Below the pieces are notes generated by a model. It was not told where the DNA came from. It did no database searches and worked only from the letters and a program-made list of their open reading frames with translations. The position numbers and the translations under genes were made by a program. From Mycobacterium sp. shizuoka-1 (lineage in GTDB: Bacteria; Actinomycetota; Actinomycetes; Mycobacteriales; Mycobacteriaceae): a stretch of DNA of 63,164 bases. Positions 31,416 to 38,230 of this stretch are shown here, piece by piece (the first letter of the stretch is position 1; each line of letters begins with the position of its first letter). The DNA lies in NCBI RefSeq assembly GCF_002723835.1, contig NZ_BEWG01000062.1:2167-65330 (forward strand), in the 5' to 3' direction.

Positions 31416-32501
31416 CTAGGCCGCGCCGCGGTGCCGGGCCGAGCCGCCCTTGCCGTTGCCGGTGGAATGTGCGCTCGATGCGCCGCCGGCTTTCTTGCCG
31501 CTGCTGGCGGTTTTACTGCCCGACCGCACCGGGCTGTGCGCCTTGACCGAGCCGGTTGCGGTTTCCGATGACGTTGCCGCAGGCGAGCTTTCGGGTGCCG
31601 GGGGGTCATCGGTCTTGGCTGTGGTCGTCGACTCGGCGGATGCGGCCACCTTGGCCGTCAGCGTCGTGGCCGCCGCGGACGCGGGTGCTGCCGGCGGCTT
31701 GAGCGCCTCGGCCACCGCGTCGCGCAATTTCAACAGCGCGGCGATGGGCCCGCCGCCGCCCACGCCGTCGAGCGGGGTCAGCAGACCGGGCGTGGACTCG
31801 TTGCCGTTGAGGAACGCGTTCGCCAGCATTGCGGGCGCGTTGATGAGCGCGCTGGTCGCCGTCACCAGATCGCCCGCCCGGACGGCGTCCACGACCGCTT
31901 GCGCGCTGTCACCGAACTGGGTGATGGTGGCGTAAATCGGTGATATCACCGCGATTCCGGTCAACAGTAGGTTCACCCCGCCCAGGGCGCCGATCACGTT
32001 GGCGACGTTCTGTGCGGCGGTCTGCACCATCGGGATCACCGCGTTGATCGGAATGATCGCCAGGAATACCGGCGGTAGCAGCACCCCACCCCAGATTGTC
32101 TGCACCGCGTCGGCAACCTGGCCGGCCGCGAGTTGGTTGGCGGCGTTGAAGAACGCCTGCGGCATCGAGGCGAACGTGCTGACCGCCTGTCCGAACGTCT
32201 GCGATGCCGTGTCGACCAGCGTATTCGCGTTGGCGAAGAAGTTCGTGGCCAGCTGACTCAGGATCGGCGTCGGATCGATCTGGACCTGCGTGCCCAGGGC
32301 GCTGAGGTTGGTGAAACTGGTCCCGATGACCTGCACCCACTCCTCGATCGGGTTCACGAACGCGGCCATCTGTACCTCTGCGCTGCGCAGCGACGGTAGC
32401 TGGACCCCGGGCGACGAGGCCAGGATCGGCGTCATCGCAATGGCGCTCGCCCCGGCGAGAGCAACTCCCGCGGTGACAGTCCGGTTGAGGGCGAAATGCA
32501 T
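31416..32501 (-). CDS. Secreted Ala-rich mycobacterial protein, unknown function
   Basis: 361-residue exported protein of a paralogous type frequent in environmental mycobacteria. A signal peptide (about 1-29) is followed by a helical Ala/Val/Asn/Gln-rich domain (about 40-235) with long hydrophobic helices such as PPVFLAIIPINAVIPMV, and then a low-complexity Ser/Ala/Lys tail (about 270-361) with basic ends. It is reminiscent of PE/PPE-like exported proteins but lacks their signatures. The ATG is fixed by AAGGAG six bases upstream. The upstream region is AT-rich and has a cluster of palindromes. Confidence 0.7.
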   Translation of the reverse strand: MHFALNRTVTAGVALAGASAIAMTPILASSPGVQLPSLRSAEVQMAAFVNPIEEWVQVIGTSFTNLSALGTQVQIDPTPILSQLATNFFANANTLVDTASQTFGQAVSTFASMPQAFFNAANQLAAGQVADAVQTIWGGVLLPPVFLAIIPINAVIPMVQTAAQNVANVIGALGGVNLLLTGIAVISPIYATITQFGDSAQAVVDAVRAGDLVTATSALINAPAMLANAFLNGNESTPGLLTPLDGVGGGGPIAALLKLRDAVAEALKPPAAPASAAATTLTAKVAASAESTTTAKTDDPPAPESSPAATSSETATGSVKAHSPVRSGSKTASSGKKAGGASSAHSTGNGKGGSARHRGAA

Positions 32502-33014
32502 AGCGTGCTCCTTCATCTTCTCCAGAACCCCCTCCGAATTCGGAAGCTACTCGCGAGTAAGGAGAAAATTGGAGGTTTTCTCAAAAAAATGTGCGGTGTC
32601 GTCATTCGCGCGTTCACATCCTGGATACTGGCGGGAGTATCTGGTCAAAACTGATGCACAGCAACCTGATTGAACGCTGTGAGTCGATGACGCAAGCGAT
32701 AATTATTTATCCACAAACACGTCAATTAACTATTTGATTCGGCGAGTAATTAGCTAAACAAATAGGTTGACTGACGGGATCGATAGTTTCCGGCCGACCG
32801 GGCCGACGGCTGCCGGGGGCTGAGCGGGGCGGTGCGACCAGCCGCTTTGGTGACCGCCGGGTGGCAGCACACACGCGGATGTGTCTGCCGGGCGTGCCCC
32901 CGGAGAATTTGCTGGTGAGGCGGCTCGCCGCTCGGCGCAAACCCGACTCGGCGGCGCGGTGCCGACGCTAGGCTGAGCGGGCCGGGAGGTTGGCCCGATC
33001 GTCAGGAGGCAGGG
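32502..33014. other. AT-rich intergenic region
   Basis: 513-base divergent gap whose central part (about 32560-32770) is strikingly AT-rich for this genome. Besides the three palindromes there is a further inverted repeat CTATTTG (32730-32736) / CAAATAG (32759-32765). The composition suggests a nucleoid-protein (Lsr2-type) target or a remnant of acquired DNA. No protein-coding gene is supported; a 21-codon frame at 32589-32654 is noted but not called. Confidence 0.6.
32533..32582. promoter_or_regulatory. Three adjacent palindromes upstream of secreted Ala-rich gene
   Basis: Within 50 bases lie TCCGAATTCGGA (32533-32544, perfect), TACTCGCGAGTA (32548-32559, perfect), and a seven-pair hairpin GAGAAAA / TTTTCTC (32562-32582) with a seven-base loop, followed by seven A residues. 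They begin 32 bases upstream of the start codon at 32501. They could be operators or a structured mRNA leader. Confidence 0.5.
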
Positions 33015-33413
33015 ATGCGCAAGATCGTCATGGTGCCCGTCATCGCGTGCGGGCTCCTCGGTGTCGCGGTCCCGCTCGCCGGCCCGTCGTCGGCCACCTC
33101 GTGCCACTCCCCGAGTTGTGTGCCGAACGTGGCCCGCAACGTCGTCAGTGGCACCCCCTGCACTCCGAGCCCGTCGTTCGTCTTCGGGATGGACGCCCAG
33201 AACGCAACGTTGATCTGCGCAGCCAGTGGCGTATGGATGCCCACCGGCCCGTTGGTCGGCGAGGCACAGGTGGCATTGCCCTGCTCGACCCCGGGGACCA
33301 CCGCACAGCAGCGCTGGGCCGGCAACGAATGGCAGACCAAGGTTCCCGGGGTGCCGCTGCAGTGCACGGGTCCGGCCGGCATCTCCACCTGGACGCACTT
33401 CGCGCCCGCCTGA
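33015..33413 (+). CDS. Small secreted Cys-containing protein
   Basis: 132-residue exported protein with a signal peptide (about 1-28, SSA before TSC). The mature part is rich in Gly, Pro and Thr and contains six cysteines (about 30, 35, 49, 68, 90 and 116), so probably three disulfides. No domain recognised. The ATG follows AGGAGG at a good distance (CGTCAGGAGGCAGGG), giving strong translation. It ends 11 bases before the convergent amidohydrolase stop. Confidence 0.72.
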   Translation: MRKIVMVPVIACGLLGVAVPLAGPSSATSCHSPSCVPNVARNVVSGTPCTPSPSFVFGMDAQNATLICAASGVWMPTGPLVGEAQVALPCSTPGTTAQQRWAGNEWQTKVPGVPLQCTGPAGISTWTHFAPA

Positions 33414-33424
33414 ACCCTCGTCAC

Positions 33425-34543
33425 TCAGCGCGGCAACCGGTAGACGCGTGCGGCATTGTCGTGGCCGATCAGGTCGGTGACTCTGACCGCATCTGCGGTG
33501 CTCCACTGGCCGCGCTCGACGAACCGGCCCAGCACGGCGGTCATCCCTGAGCGCCAGAGCCGCGAGCCGAGGTAGTGCAGTTCGGCCGGGCCGAACGCGT
33601 CCGACGAATAGAGGATCTTGCGAAACGGTGCCAGCTCGAGCGTGCGCGCGATGAACGCCTCGGCGCGGGCGCCGAGATGGTTGATGCTCAGGCCGACATC
33701 CAGATAGACGTTGTTGAAGGCCTGGGCCAGATAGCCCGCCTCCCGCTCGTACGGGTAACAGTGCAAGAGCACGATCGGCGTGCTGCCGGACTGCCGCAGG
33801 AGATCCAGCAGCAGCATCGGGTTGGTGCGGTGCAGATCGCAGTCGCGGTCCCCGAGTCCGACGTGGAACTGCAGGGGCTTGCCCAGCCGAAGTGCCTCGT
33901 GCACGCCGAAGCGCAGCAGCACCCGATCGGTCAGTCGCACTCCCCCGGTGTCGCGCCAGCGGTTGGCCGCGTCGGCGACGGCGCGGGCGTCCGGTTCGGA
34001 CAGGTCGCCGTCGAACCCGCCGCGGTAGGCGAGCACCGTCTTGGTGGCCACCGCCGTTGCGGCACGCGTGTGCAGGATGTGTCGAAACGCCTCGGCATAG
34101 TCACCCGGGGTCGCCGCGGCCTGCTCGGCGATCTGCTCGAGGCGGACGATCTCGGCGACCGATCCCCCGGAGGTGTCCGCCATCTCCGGCAGCCCGGCGA
34201 TCGCGCCGGGCAGGCCGGTGTCGACCAGCCAGTCGCTGACCCCGGCGGCCGGCAGGAACAGCCGAGCCAGTTGGTCTTCGGTGAACGCCTGGCGCCGCTC
34301 CCAATAGCTCTGCGGGTCAACATGTTCGGGTAACCCGAGCAGCGGCGCGCAGTGTGCGCGGACGGCGAAGCCGAGTTGGGTGTCGAAACCGGAGTCGAAC
34401 TCGGCCAGCGGCTCGATGTTGGCCTCGTTGAGGCCGTTCTCGAACCGCCGCCGGTCGCCGGCGGCCAGCCAGTAGCCATGCACGTGGTTGTCCACCAGGC
34501 GCACGGCGGCGATGTGGTCGGCCAGGGCGGTCGTCGCGGCCAC
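33425..34543 (-). CDS. Amidohydrolase paired with GlnA3
   Basis: 372-residue metal-dependent amidohydrolase corresponding to the M. tuberculosis gene Rv1879. Metal ligands are visible in VDNHVHG (near residue 20), LQFHVGLGDRD, VLLHCYPYEREA and YSSDAFGPAELH. The GTG start immediately follows the TAG stop of glnA3, in the same reading frame, with GGAG seven bases upstream inside glnA3. The combination of a glutamine-synthetase-like enzyme with an amidohydrolase recalls the fused FluG/NodGS proteins of fungi and plants. A hydrolase acting on a gamma-glutamyl amide is an inference. Confidence 0.85.
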   Translation of the reverse strand: MAATTALADHIAAVRLVDNHVHGYWLAAGDRRRFENGLNEANIEPLAEFDSGFDTQLGFAVRAHCAPLLGLPEHVDPQSYWERRQAFTEDQLARLFLPAAGVSDWLVDTGLPGAIAGLPEMADTSGGSVAEIVRLEQIAEQAAATPGDYAEAFRHILHTRAATAVATKTVLAYRGGFDGDLSEPDARAVADAANRWRDTGGVRLTDRVLLRFGVHEALRLGKPLQFHVGLGDRDCDLHRTNPMLLLDLLRQSGSTPIVLLHCYPYEREAGYLAQAFNNVYLDVGLSINHLGARAEAFIARTLELAPFRKILYSSDAFGPAELHYLGSRLWRSGMTAVLGRFVERGQWSTADAVRVTDLIGHDNAARVYRLPR

Positions 34544-35881
34544 CTACAGGCTCCAGGCCATCCGGAACTTCTCGGTGAGCGCCTCGGGGTCCAGATGCGA
34601 ATACGTTTCGTGCTCATAGCGGCGAACGGCGACCAACGCGTCGACGGCGGCGTCGCCCAGGATCTCCCGCAGCCGAGCCGATCCGTCCAGCGCGGCGATC
34701 TGCTCGGCCTGGTCGCTGCTCAGCGCCACCGTGCCCGCGGCCCTGCGGTCGTCCTCGGACAGGGTGGCCGGGTCGACCGGGGTTTCCGGCGGGAGCGCGG
34801 CGTCGTGCTCGATGCCGTCGAGAGCCAGGCCCAGGATCGCGGCGGTGGCGAAGTACGGGTTGGCCGACGGGTCGACGACCTTGACCTCGACGTTGGCCCC
34901 GTACGGGTTGCCGTGGCCGCCGCGCACGAAACGCACGGCCGCCTCGCGGTTCTCGGTGCCCCAGCAGGCGTACGCGCCGGCCCAGTTGCCGGGCTGCATC
35001 CGCAGCCCGGACACGATCGAGCCGCAGAAGATCAGCTGCGCCTGCGGCAGGCCCGAGATGATCCCGCCGACGGCACTCTGGCCTTCCTCGGTCATCCCCT
35101 GGGCCCCGGTGCCCCCGGAGAACAGCGGCGAGTCGCCCCGAAGCAGCGAAAAGTGTTGGTGCGCGCCCGAACCCACGCTCCCGGCGAACGGCACCGGCGA
35201 CAGGCTCACCCGCATGCCGTATGTGCGCGCCACCCTGCTGATGATGATGCGGGCCAGGATCAGCTGGTCGGCGGCGGCCACCGGCGATCGCGGGGCCAGC
35301 GAGATCTCGAATTGGTTGACGCCGTACTCGGGGTGGAACTGTTCGATGCCGACCCCGGCGGCGCCCGCCGCGGCGGTGACGTCACGGACGAACCCCTCGT
35401 GTTCCAGCACCCCGGCCAGGCCGTACTGTGCCCACAGATTGCCGGGCAGCCGATTGCCGTCGGGATCGACGAGCAGGAACTCGATCTCGTGGCCGACCAG
35501 CGCGTGCAGCCCGGCCTGCGTCAGCCGGGATTCGATCCGGGCCAGGGTCCCGCGCGCACAGGACGGGATCGGGTTGCCGTCCTGGTCGAAGAAGCCGCCC
35601 GGTGCCCACGCCAAGCCGTCGCCGATGGCCCGTACCGCGTCCAGGTCGATGCGCACCCGCTCGTCGCCGACCACGCTGATGCCCGGGGTGAAGGCGATAC
35701 CGGCACGGTCGATGGCGAACCCGTGCCAGACCGGGCTGGCGCCCAGTCCTGGATCGGCGAATGCGTCCAGGCGGCCGAGCGGCACCGTCTTGGCGTGCGT
35801 CAGCCCGGCGGGGTTGACGACGGTTCCGATCACGGTGTCCACGTCGTCGGCGTCGAACAGCGGTGCGGTCATGGCTGCCAT
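34544..35881 (-). CDS. glnA3: Glutamine synthetase-like protein GlnA3
   Basis: 445-residue glutamine synthetase-like ligase that aligns with M. tuberculosis GlnA3 (Rv1878) throughout. Active-site landmarks: GHEIEFLLVD (about 130), EQFHPEYGVNQFEIS, SGAHQHFSL (in place of the usual MHxHxS), RMQPGNWAG, ENREAAVRF and EVKVVDPSANPY, where Lys replaces the Arg usual in true glutamine synthetases. GlnA3-type enzymes are associated with gamma-glutamylation of polyamines rather than ammonia assimilation. ATG 35881 or 35872 may start the protein. The downstream amidohydrolase is separated only by the stop codon. Confidence 0.9.
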   Translation of the reverse strand: MAAMTAPLFDADDVDTVIGTVVNPAGLTHAKTVPLGRLDAFADPGLGASPVWHGFAIDRAGIAFTPGISVVGDERVRIDLDAVRAIGDGLAWAPGGFFDQDGNPIPSCARGTLARIESRLTQAGLHALVGHEIEFLLVDPDGNRLPGNLWAQYGLAGVLEHEGFVRDVTAAAGAAGVGIEQFHPEYGVNQFEISLAPRSPVAAADQLILARIIISRVARTYGMRVSLSPVPFAGSVGSGAHQHFSLLRGDSPLFSGGTGAQGMTEEGQSAVGGIISGLPQAQLIFCGSIVSGLRMQPGNWAGAYACWGTENREAAVRFVRGGHGNPYGANVEVKVVDPSANPYFATAAILGLALDGIEHDAALPPETPVDPATLSEDDRRAAGTVALSSDQAEQIAALDGSARLREILGDAAVDALVAVRRYEHETYSHLDPEALTEKFRMAWSL

Positions 35882-35918
35882 TGTGCCGAGCGCACGGCCA
35901 GATTGCGCCCGATGGCCG

Positions 35919-36416
35919 CTAGGCGCGGCTGGGCAAGGTGAGCTTGCAGCTCTGGCCGATATCCAGCGTGCTCAGCATGCGGCCCATGCCGATCCACATC
36001 GCGCACGACAGCGTCAGGTCGGCCAGCAGCTCGTCGGAGAAGTGTTGGTGGGCGCGCTCCCAGAAGTCCTCGTCGTACTTCAGGTTGACGTGATCGGTGC
36101 CGAACCGGTGGGCGAACTCGGCGGCGACGCGCTCCTGCTCGCTGTACCCCGGCCAGGTCTGCCATTCCAGTGCGTGCTCGTAGAGTTCCTCGTCCACGCC
36201 GGCGGCCGGACCGTCGGCATCGCGGGTGTTCTGACACAAGACGCATTCGTTGTCGTGGGCAATCACCGCGCGCGCGAGTTCGCGCACCCGCATCGGCAGG
36301 CGGTTCTTGTCGCTGTAGACCGCGCTACTGAAGCCGGCCATCGCCGTTCCGATGTCGGGGGATTTGACGATCCAGCCGGCGATGTCGTCTTCGGCGAAGT
36401 TTCCGATTCGGCTCAT
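35919..36416 (-). CDS. CXXC carboxymuconolactone decarboxylase-like protein
   Basis: 165-residue all-helical protein of the CMD/AhpD-like superfamily. It has C58-x2-C61, but the residue four positions after the second Cys is Arg65, where AhpD has its relay His. A different redox or lyase chemistry is therefore possible. The gene begins 31 bases downstream of a KstR-type box identical to that of cyp125, so it is predicted to belong to the sterol regulon. It lies between glnA3 and bfrA on the same strand. Confidence 0.8.
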   Translation of the reverse strand: MSRIGNFAEDDIAGWIVKSPDIGTAMAGFSSAVYSDKNRLPMRVRELARAVIAHDNECVLCQNTRDADGPAAGVDEELYEHALEWQTWPGYSEQERVAAEFAHRFGTDHVNLKYDEDFWERAHQHFSDELLADLTLSCAMWIGMGRMLSTLDIGQSCKLTLPSRA

Positions 36417-36446
36417 GGCGCGATGGTACGCCGTGGAAGGTGAATC

Positions 36447-36460
36447 TGGAACACGTTCTA
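36447..36460 (-). promoter_or_regulatory. KstR box upstream of CMD-like gene
   Basis: On the minus strand this reads TAGAACACGTTCCA, identical base for base and in the same orientation to the box before cyp125 (6910-6923), and it fits TNNAACNNGTTNNA. It occupies the 67-base gap between bfrA and the CMD-like gene, 31 bases before the latter's start. Confidence 0.75.
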
Positions 36461-36483
36461 GTTTTCCCGCCGGGCGGGTTCGG

Positions 36484-36963
36484 TCAGCTCGGTGGGCGCG
36501 ACACGCACTGCGCGGAGTACAGCTCCACGCCCAACTTGTCCATCAGCTCGAGCTGGGTTTCGAGGTAGTCGATGTGCAACTCCTCGTCGGCCACGATCGA
36601 CTCGAAAAGGTTGGCGGTGGTGGAGTCCTGCTTCTCGCGGCACAGGATGATGGCCGGCTTGAGGCGGGCGACCACTTCGTATTCGATGGCCAGATCGCTC
36701 TCGAACTGTTCGCGCAGGGTCTGCCCGACGCGAAGCGAGCCCAGTCGCTGATAGTTCGGCAAGCCGTCGAGGATCAGGATGCGGTCGGTGATCGCCTCGG
36801 CGTGCCGCATCTCGTCGAAGGACTCGTCCCTGGTGTGCTTGGCCAGCTCGGTGAAGCCCCAATTGTCCTGCATCTTCGAGTGCAGGAAGTACTGGTTGAT
36901 CGCGGTGAGCTCGCTGGTGAGCTGCTCGTTGAGCAGGCGAAGAACTTCCGGGTCACCTTGCAT
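36484..36963 (-). CDS. bfrA: Bacterioferritin BfrA
   Basis: 159-residue haem-containing ferritin, nearly the same sequence as M. tuberculosis BfrA (Rv1876). It assembles into 24-mer cages that oxidise Fe(II) and store Fe(III). Ferroxidase ligands Glu18, Glu51, His54, Glu94, Glu127 and His130 are all present, as is Met52, the haem-bridging ligand. The ATG follows GGGGGAG. It diverges from bfd across a 190-base region with tandem IdeR-like boxes, so induction in high iron is expected. Confidence 0.96.
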   Translation of the reverse strand: MQGDPEVLRLLNEQLTSELTAINQYFLHSKMQDNWGFTELAKHTRDESFDEMRHAEAITDRILILDGLPNYQRLGSLRVGQTLREQFESDLAIEYEVVARLKPAIILCREKQDSTTANLFESIVADEELHIDYLETQLELMDKLGVELYSAQCVSRPPS

Positions 36964-37074
36964 GACGTCTCCCCCAGATCGGCGGTCTTTGGGCTTGGCG
37001 AGCGGCCCGGATGTGCCACCAACCCTAGTGCACCGCCGGCGGCGGCCCCGTGAGATTTCCCGGGCGGGAGTGTT

Positions 37075-37108
37075 GTAGGTACGCCTAACTAAGGTTAGTC
37101 TCCACTAA
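37075..37108. promoter_or_regulatory. Tandem overlapping IdeR boxes between bfrA and bfd
   Basis: Against the 19-base IdeR consensus TTAGGTTAGGCTAACCTAA, the site at 37090-37108 agrees at 14 positions and the overlapping site at 37075-37093 at 12, counted by eye. They lie 45 bases before bfd and about 112 before bfrA. IdeR-Fe(II) can activate ferritin genes from such tandem sites. Confidence 0.72.
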
Positions 37109-37153
37109 CATGTCCGGTGTGCGACGCCGTTCCGCGATGAGAGGGAAGCGCTG

Positions 37154-37411
37154 ATGTACGTCTGCCTGTGCGCGGGGGCGACCAGTGCCACGGTCAGCGC
37201 GGCCGTCGCGGGTGGGGCGTGCACCTCCAAGCAGGTCGCCGCGGCCTGCGGCGCGGGCGGCGACTGCGGCCGCTGCCGGCGCACCGTGCGCGCGATCATC
37301 GAGCAGCATTTCGCCGCCACGGCCGGCGATCCGCCGTGCCGGCAGTGCACCGGCAACGTGTTCTGCCAGCTGCACGCCGGCGCCCGGCGCACCCCGGCGC
37401 GAATGCACTGA
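37154..37411 (+). CDS. bfd: Bacterioferritin-associated ferredoxin (BFD) with Cys-rich tail
   Basis: 85-residue [2Fe-2S] BFD-type protein. Ligands are C4, C6, C38 and C41 in the C-x-C ... C-x2-C pattern. BFD delivers electrons to bacterioferritin haem so that stored iron can be released. A tail of about 25 residues adds C62, C65 and C71, which is longer and more Cys-rich than the approximately 64-residue E. coli Bfd and might bind another metal or cluster. ATG with GAGAGGGAAG upstream. Divergent from bfrA and next to IdeR boxes. Confidence 0.9.
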   Translation: MYVCLCAGATSATVSAAVAGGACTSKQVAAACGAGGDCGRCRRTVRAIIEQHFAATAGDPPCRQCTGNVFCQLHAGARRTPARMH

Positions 37412-37415
37412 CCTC

Positions 37416-38171
37416 TTACGAGCGGCCGCGGTGGAAGTCGGCCAGCGCCTCGGCGTTGGCCGCCGCGCCCATCAGCTCCTCGAAGAAGGCGTATTCACGG
37501 GCTGCGGCCGCCGCGATCTCGGCGCGGGTCGGCTCCACCATCGTCTGCTTGACCGCGATCAGGCTCGGAATCGGCCGGGCGGCAAGCACATCGGCGTGCT
37601 TGCGGGCGTCGGCCAGCAGCTCGTCCGGTTCGCTCACCCGCCAGACCAGCCCCATCCGCAGCGCCTCGGCGGCATCGACCCACTCCGAGGACATCAGCAG
37701 CCAGGCGGCGTTCTGGCGACCGATCAACTGCGGCAGCAGGTAGGACGACGCCGCCTCCGGCGCCACTCCCAGGCTGGTGAAGGGGCACTTCAGCCGTGCC
37801 GTCGACGACATGAACACCAGGTCGGCGTAGCCGAGGATCGTCGTGCCGATGCCGAGTCCCACGCCGTTGACCGCACAGATCAGCGGCTTGGGAAATCGGG
37901 TCAGTGCGTCGATGAGCCCGGGGAATCCGTGTGTGCCCGAGACGAAGTCGGGATCGGTGATCCGCGCCTGCATGTCGCCGAGATCCTGGCCCGCGCTGAA
38001 CGCGCGGCCCGCGCCGGTGATCAGGACCACGGCCACCTCCGGGTCGTCGGCGGCGGCCAGCAACGCCTCGGCGGTGGCGTCGTAGAGCGCCTCGTTGAAG
38101 GCGTTGAGCGCCTCGGGGCGGTTGAAGGTGATCGTGCGGACCCGATTCTCGTCGGCGATGAGGAGCGTCAC
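37416..38171 (-). CDS. Enoyl-CoA hydratase/isomerase family protein
   Basis: 251-residue crotonase-fold protein. The oxyanion-hole segments are VVLITGAGRAFSAGQDL (about 48-64) and NGVGLGIGTTIL (about 102-113). The usual catalytic Glu positions (after the second oxyanion segment and near LGVAPEAAS) can be located, with Glu138 as the likely acid/base. It may hydrate enoyl-CoA in beta-oxidation or act as an isomerase. GTG start with no clear ribosome site. It converges with bfd across four bases. Confidence 0.85.
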   Translation of the reverse strand: MTLLIADENRVRTITFNRPEALNAFNEALYDATAEALLAAADDPEVAVVLITGAGRAFSAGQDLGDMQARITDPDFVSGTHGFPGLIDALTRFPKPLICAVNGVGLGIGTTILGYADLVFMSSTARLKCPFTSLGVAPEAASSYLLPQLIGRQNAAWLLMSSEWVDAAEALRMGLVWRVSEPDELLADARKHADVLAARPIPSLIAVKQTMVEPTRAEIAAAAAREYAFFEELMGAAANAEALADFHRGRS

Positions 38172-38230
38172 GCGGCAGAGCCTAAAGGGCTCCCATGCCG
38201 GGCGGCGCGGCCCAGCCCGGCAGATGAGAC

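Noticed and set aside
32589..32654. 21-codon frame with GGAGG upstream in the AT-rich region
   Set aside because: The spacing (13 bases) is long, the peptide is short, and there is no comparative evidence; it is kept only as a remark.
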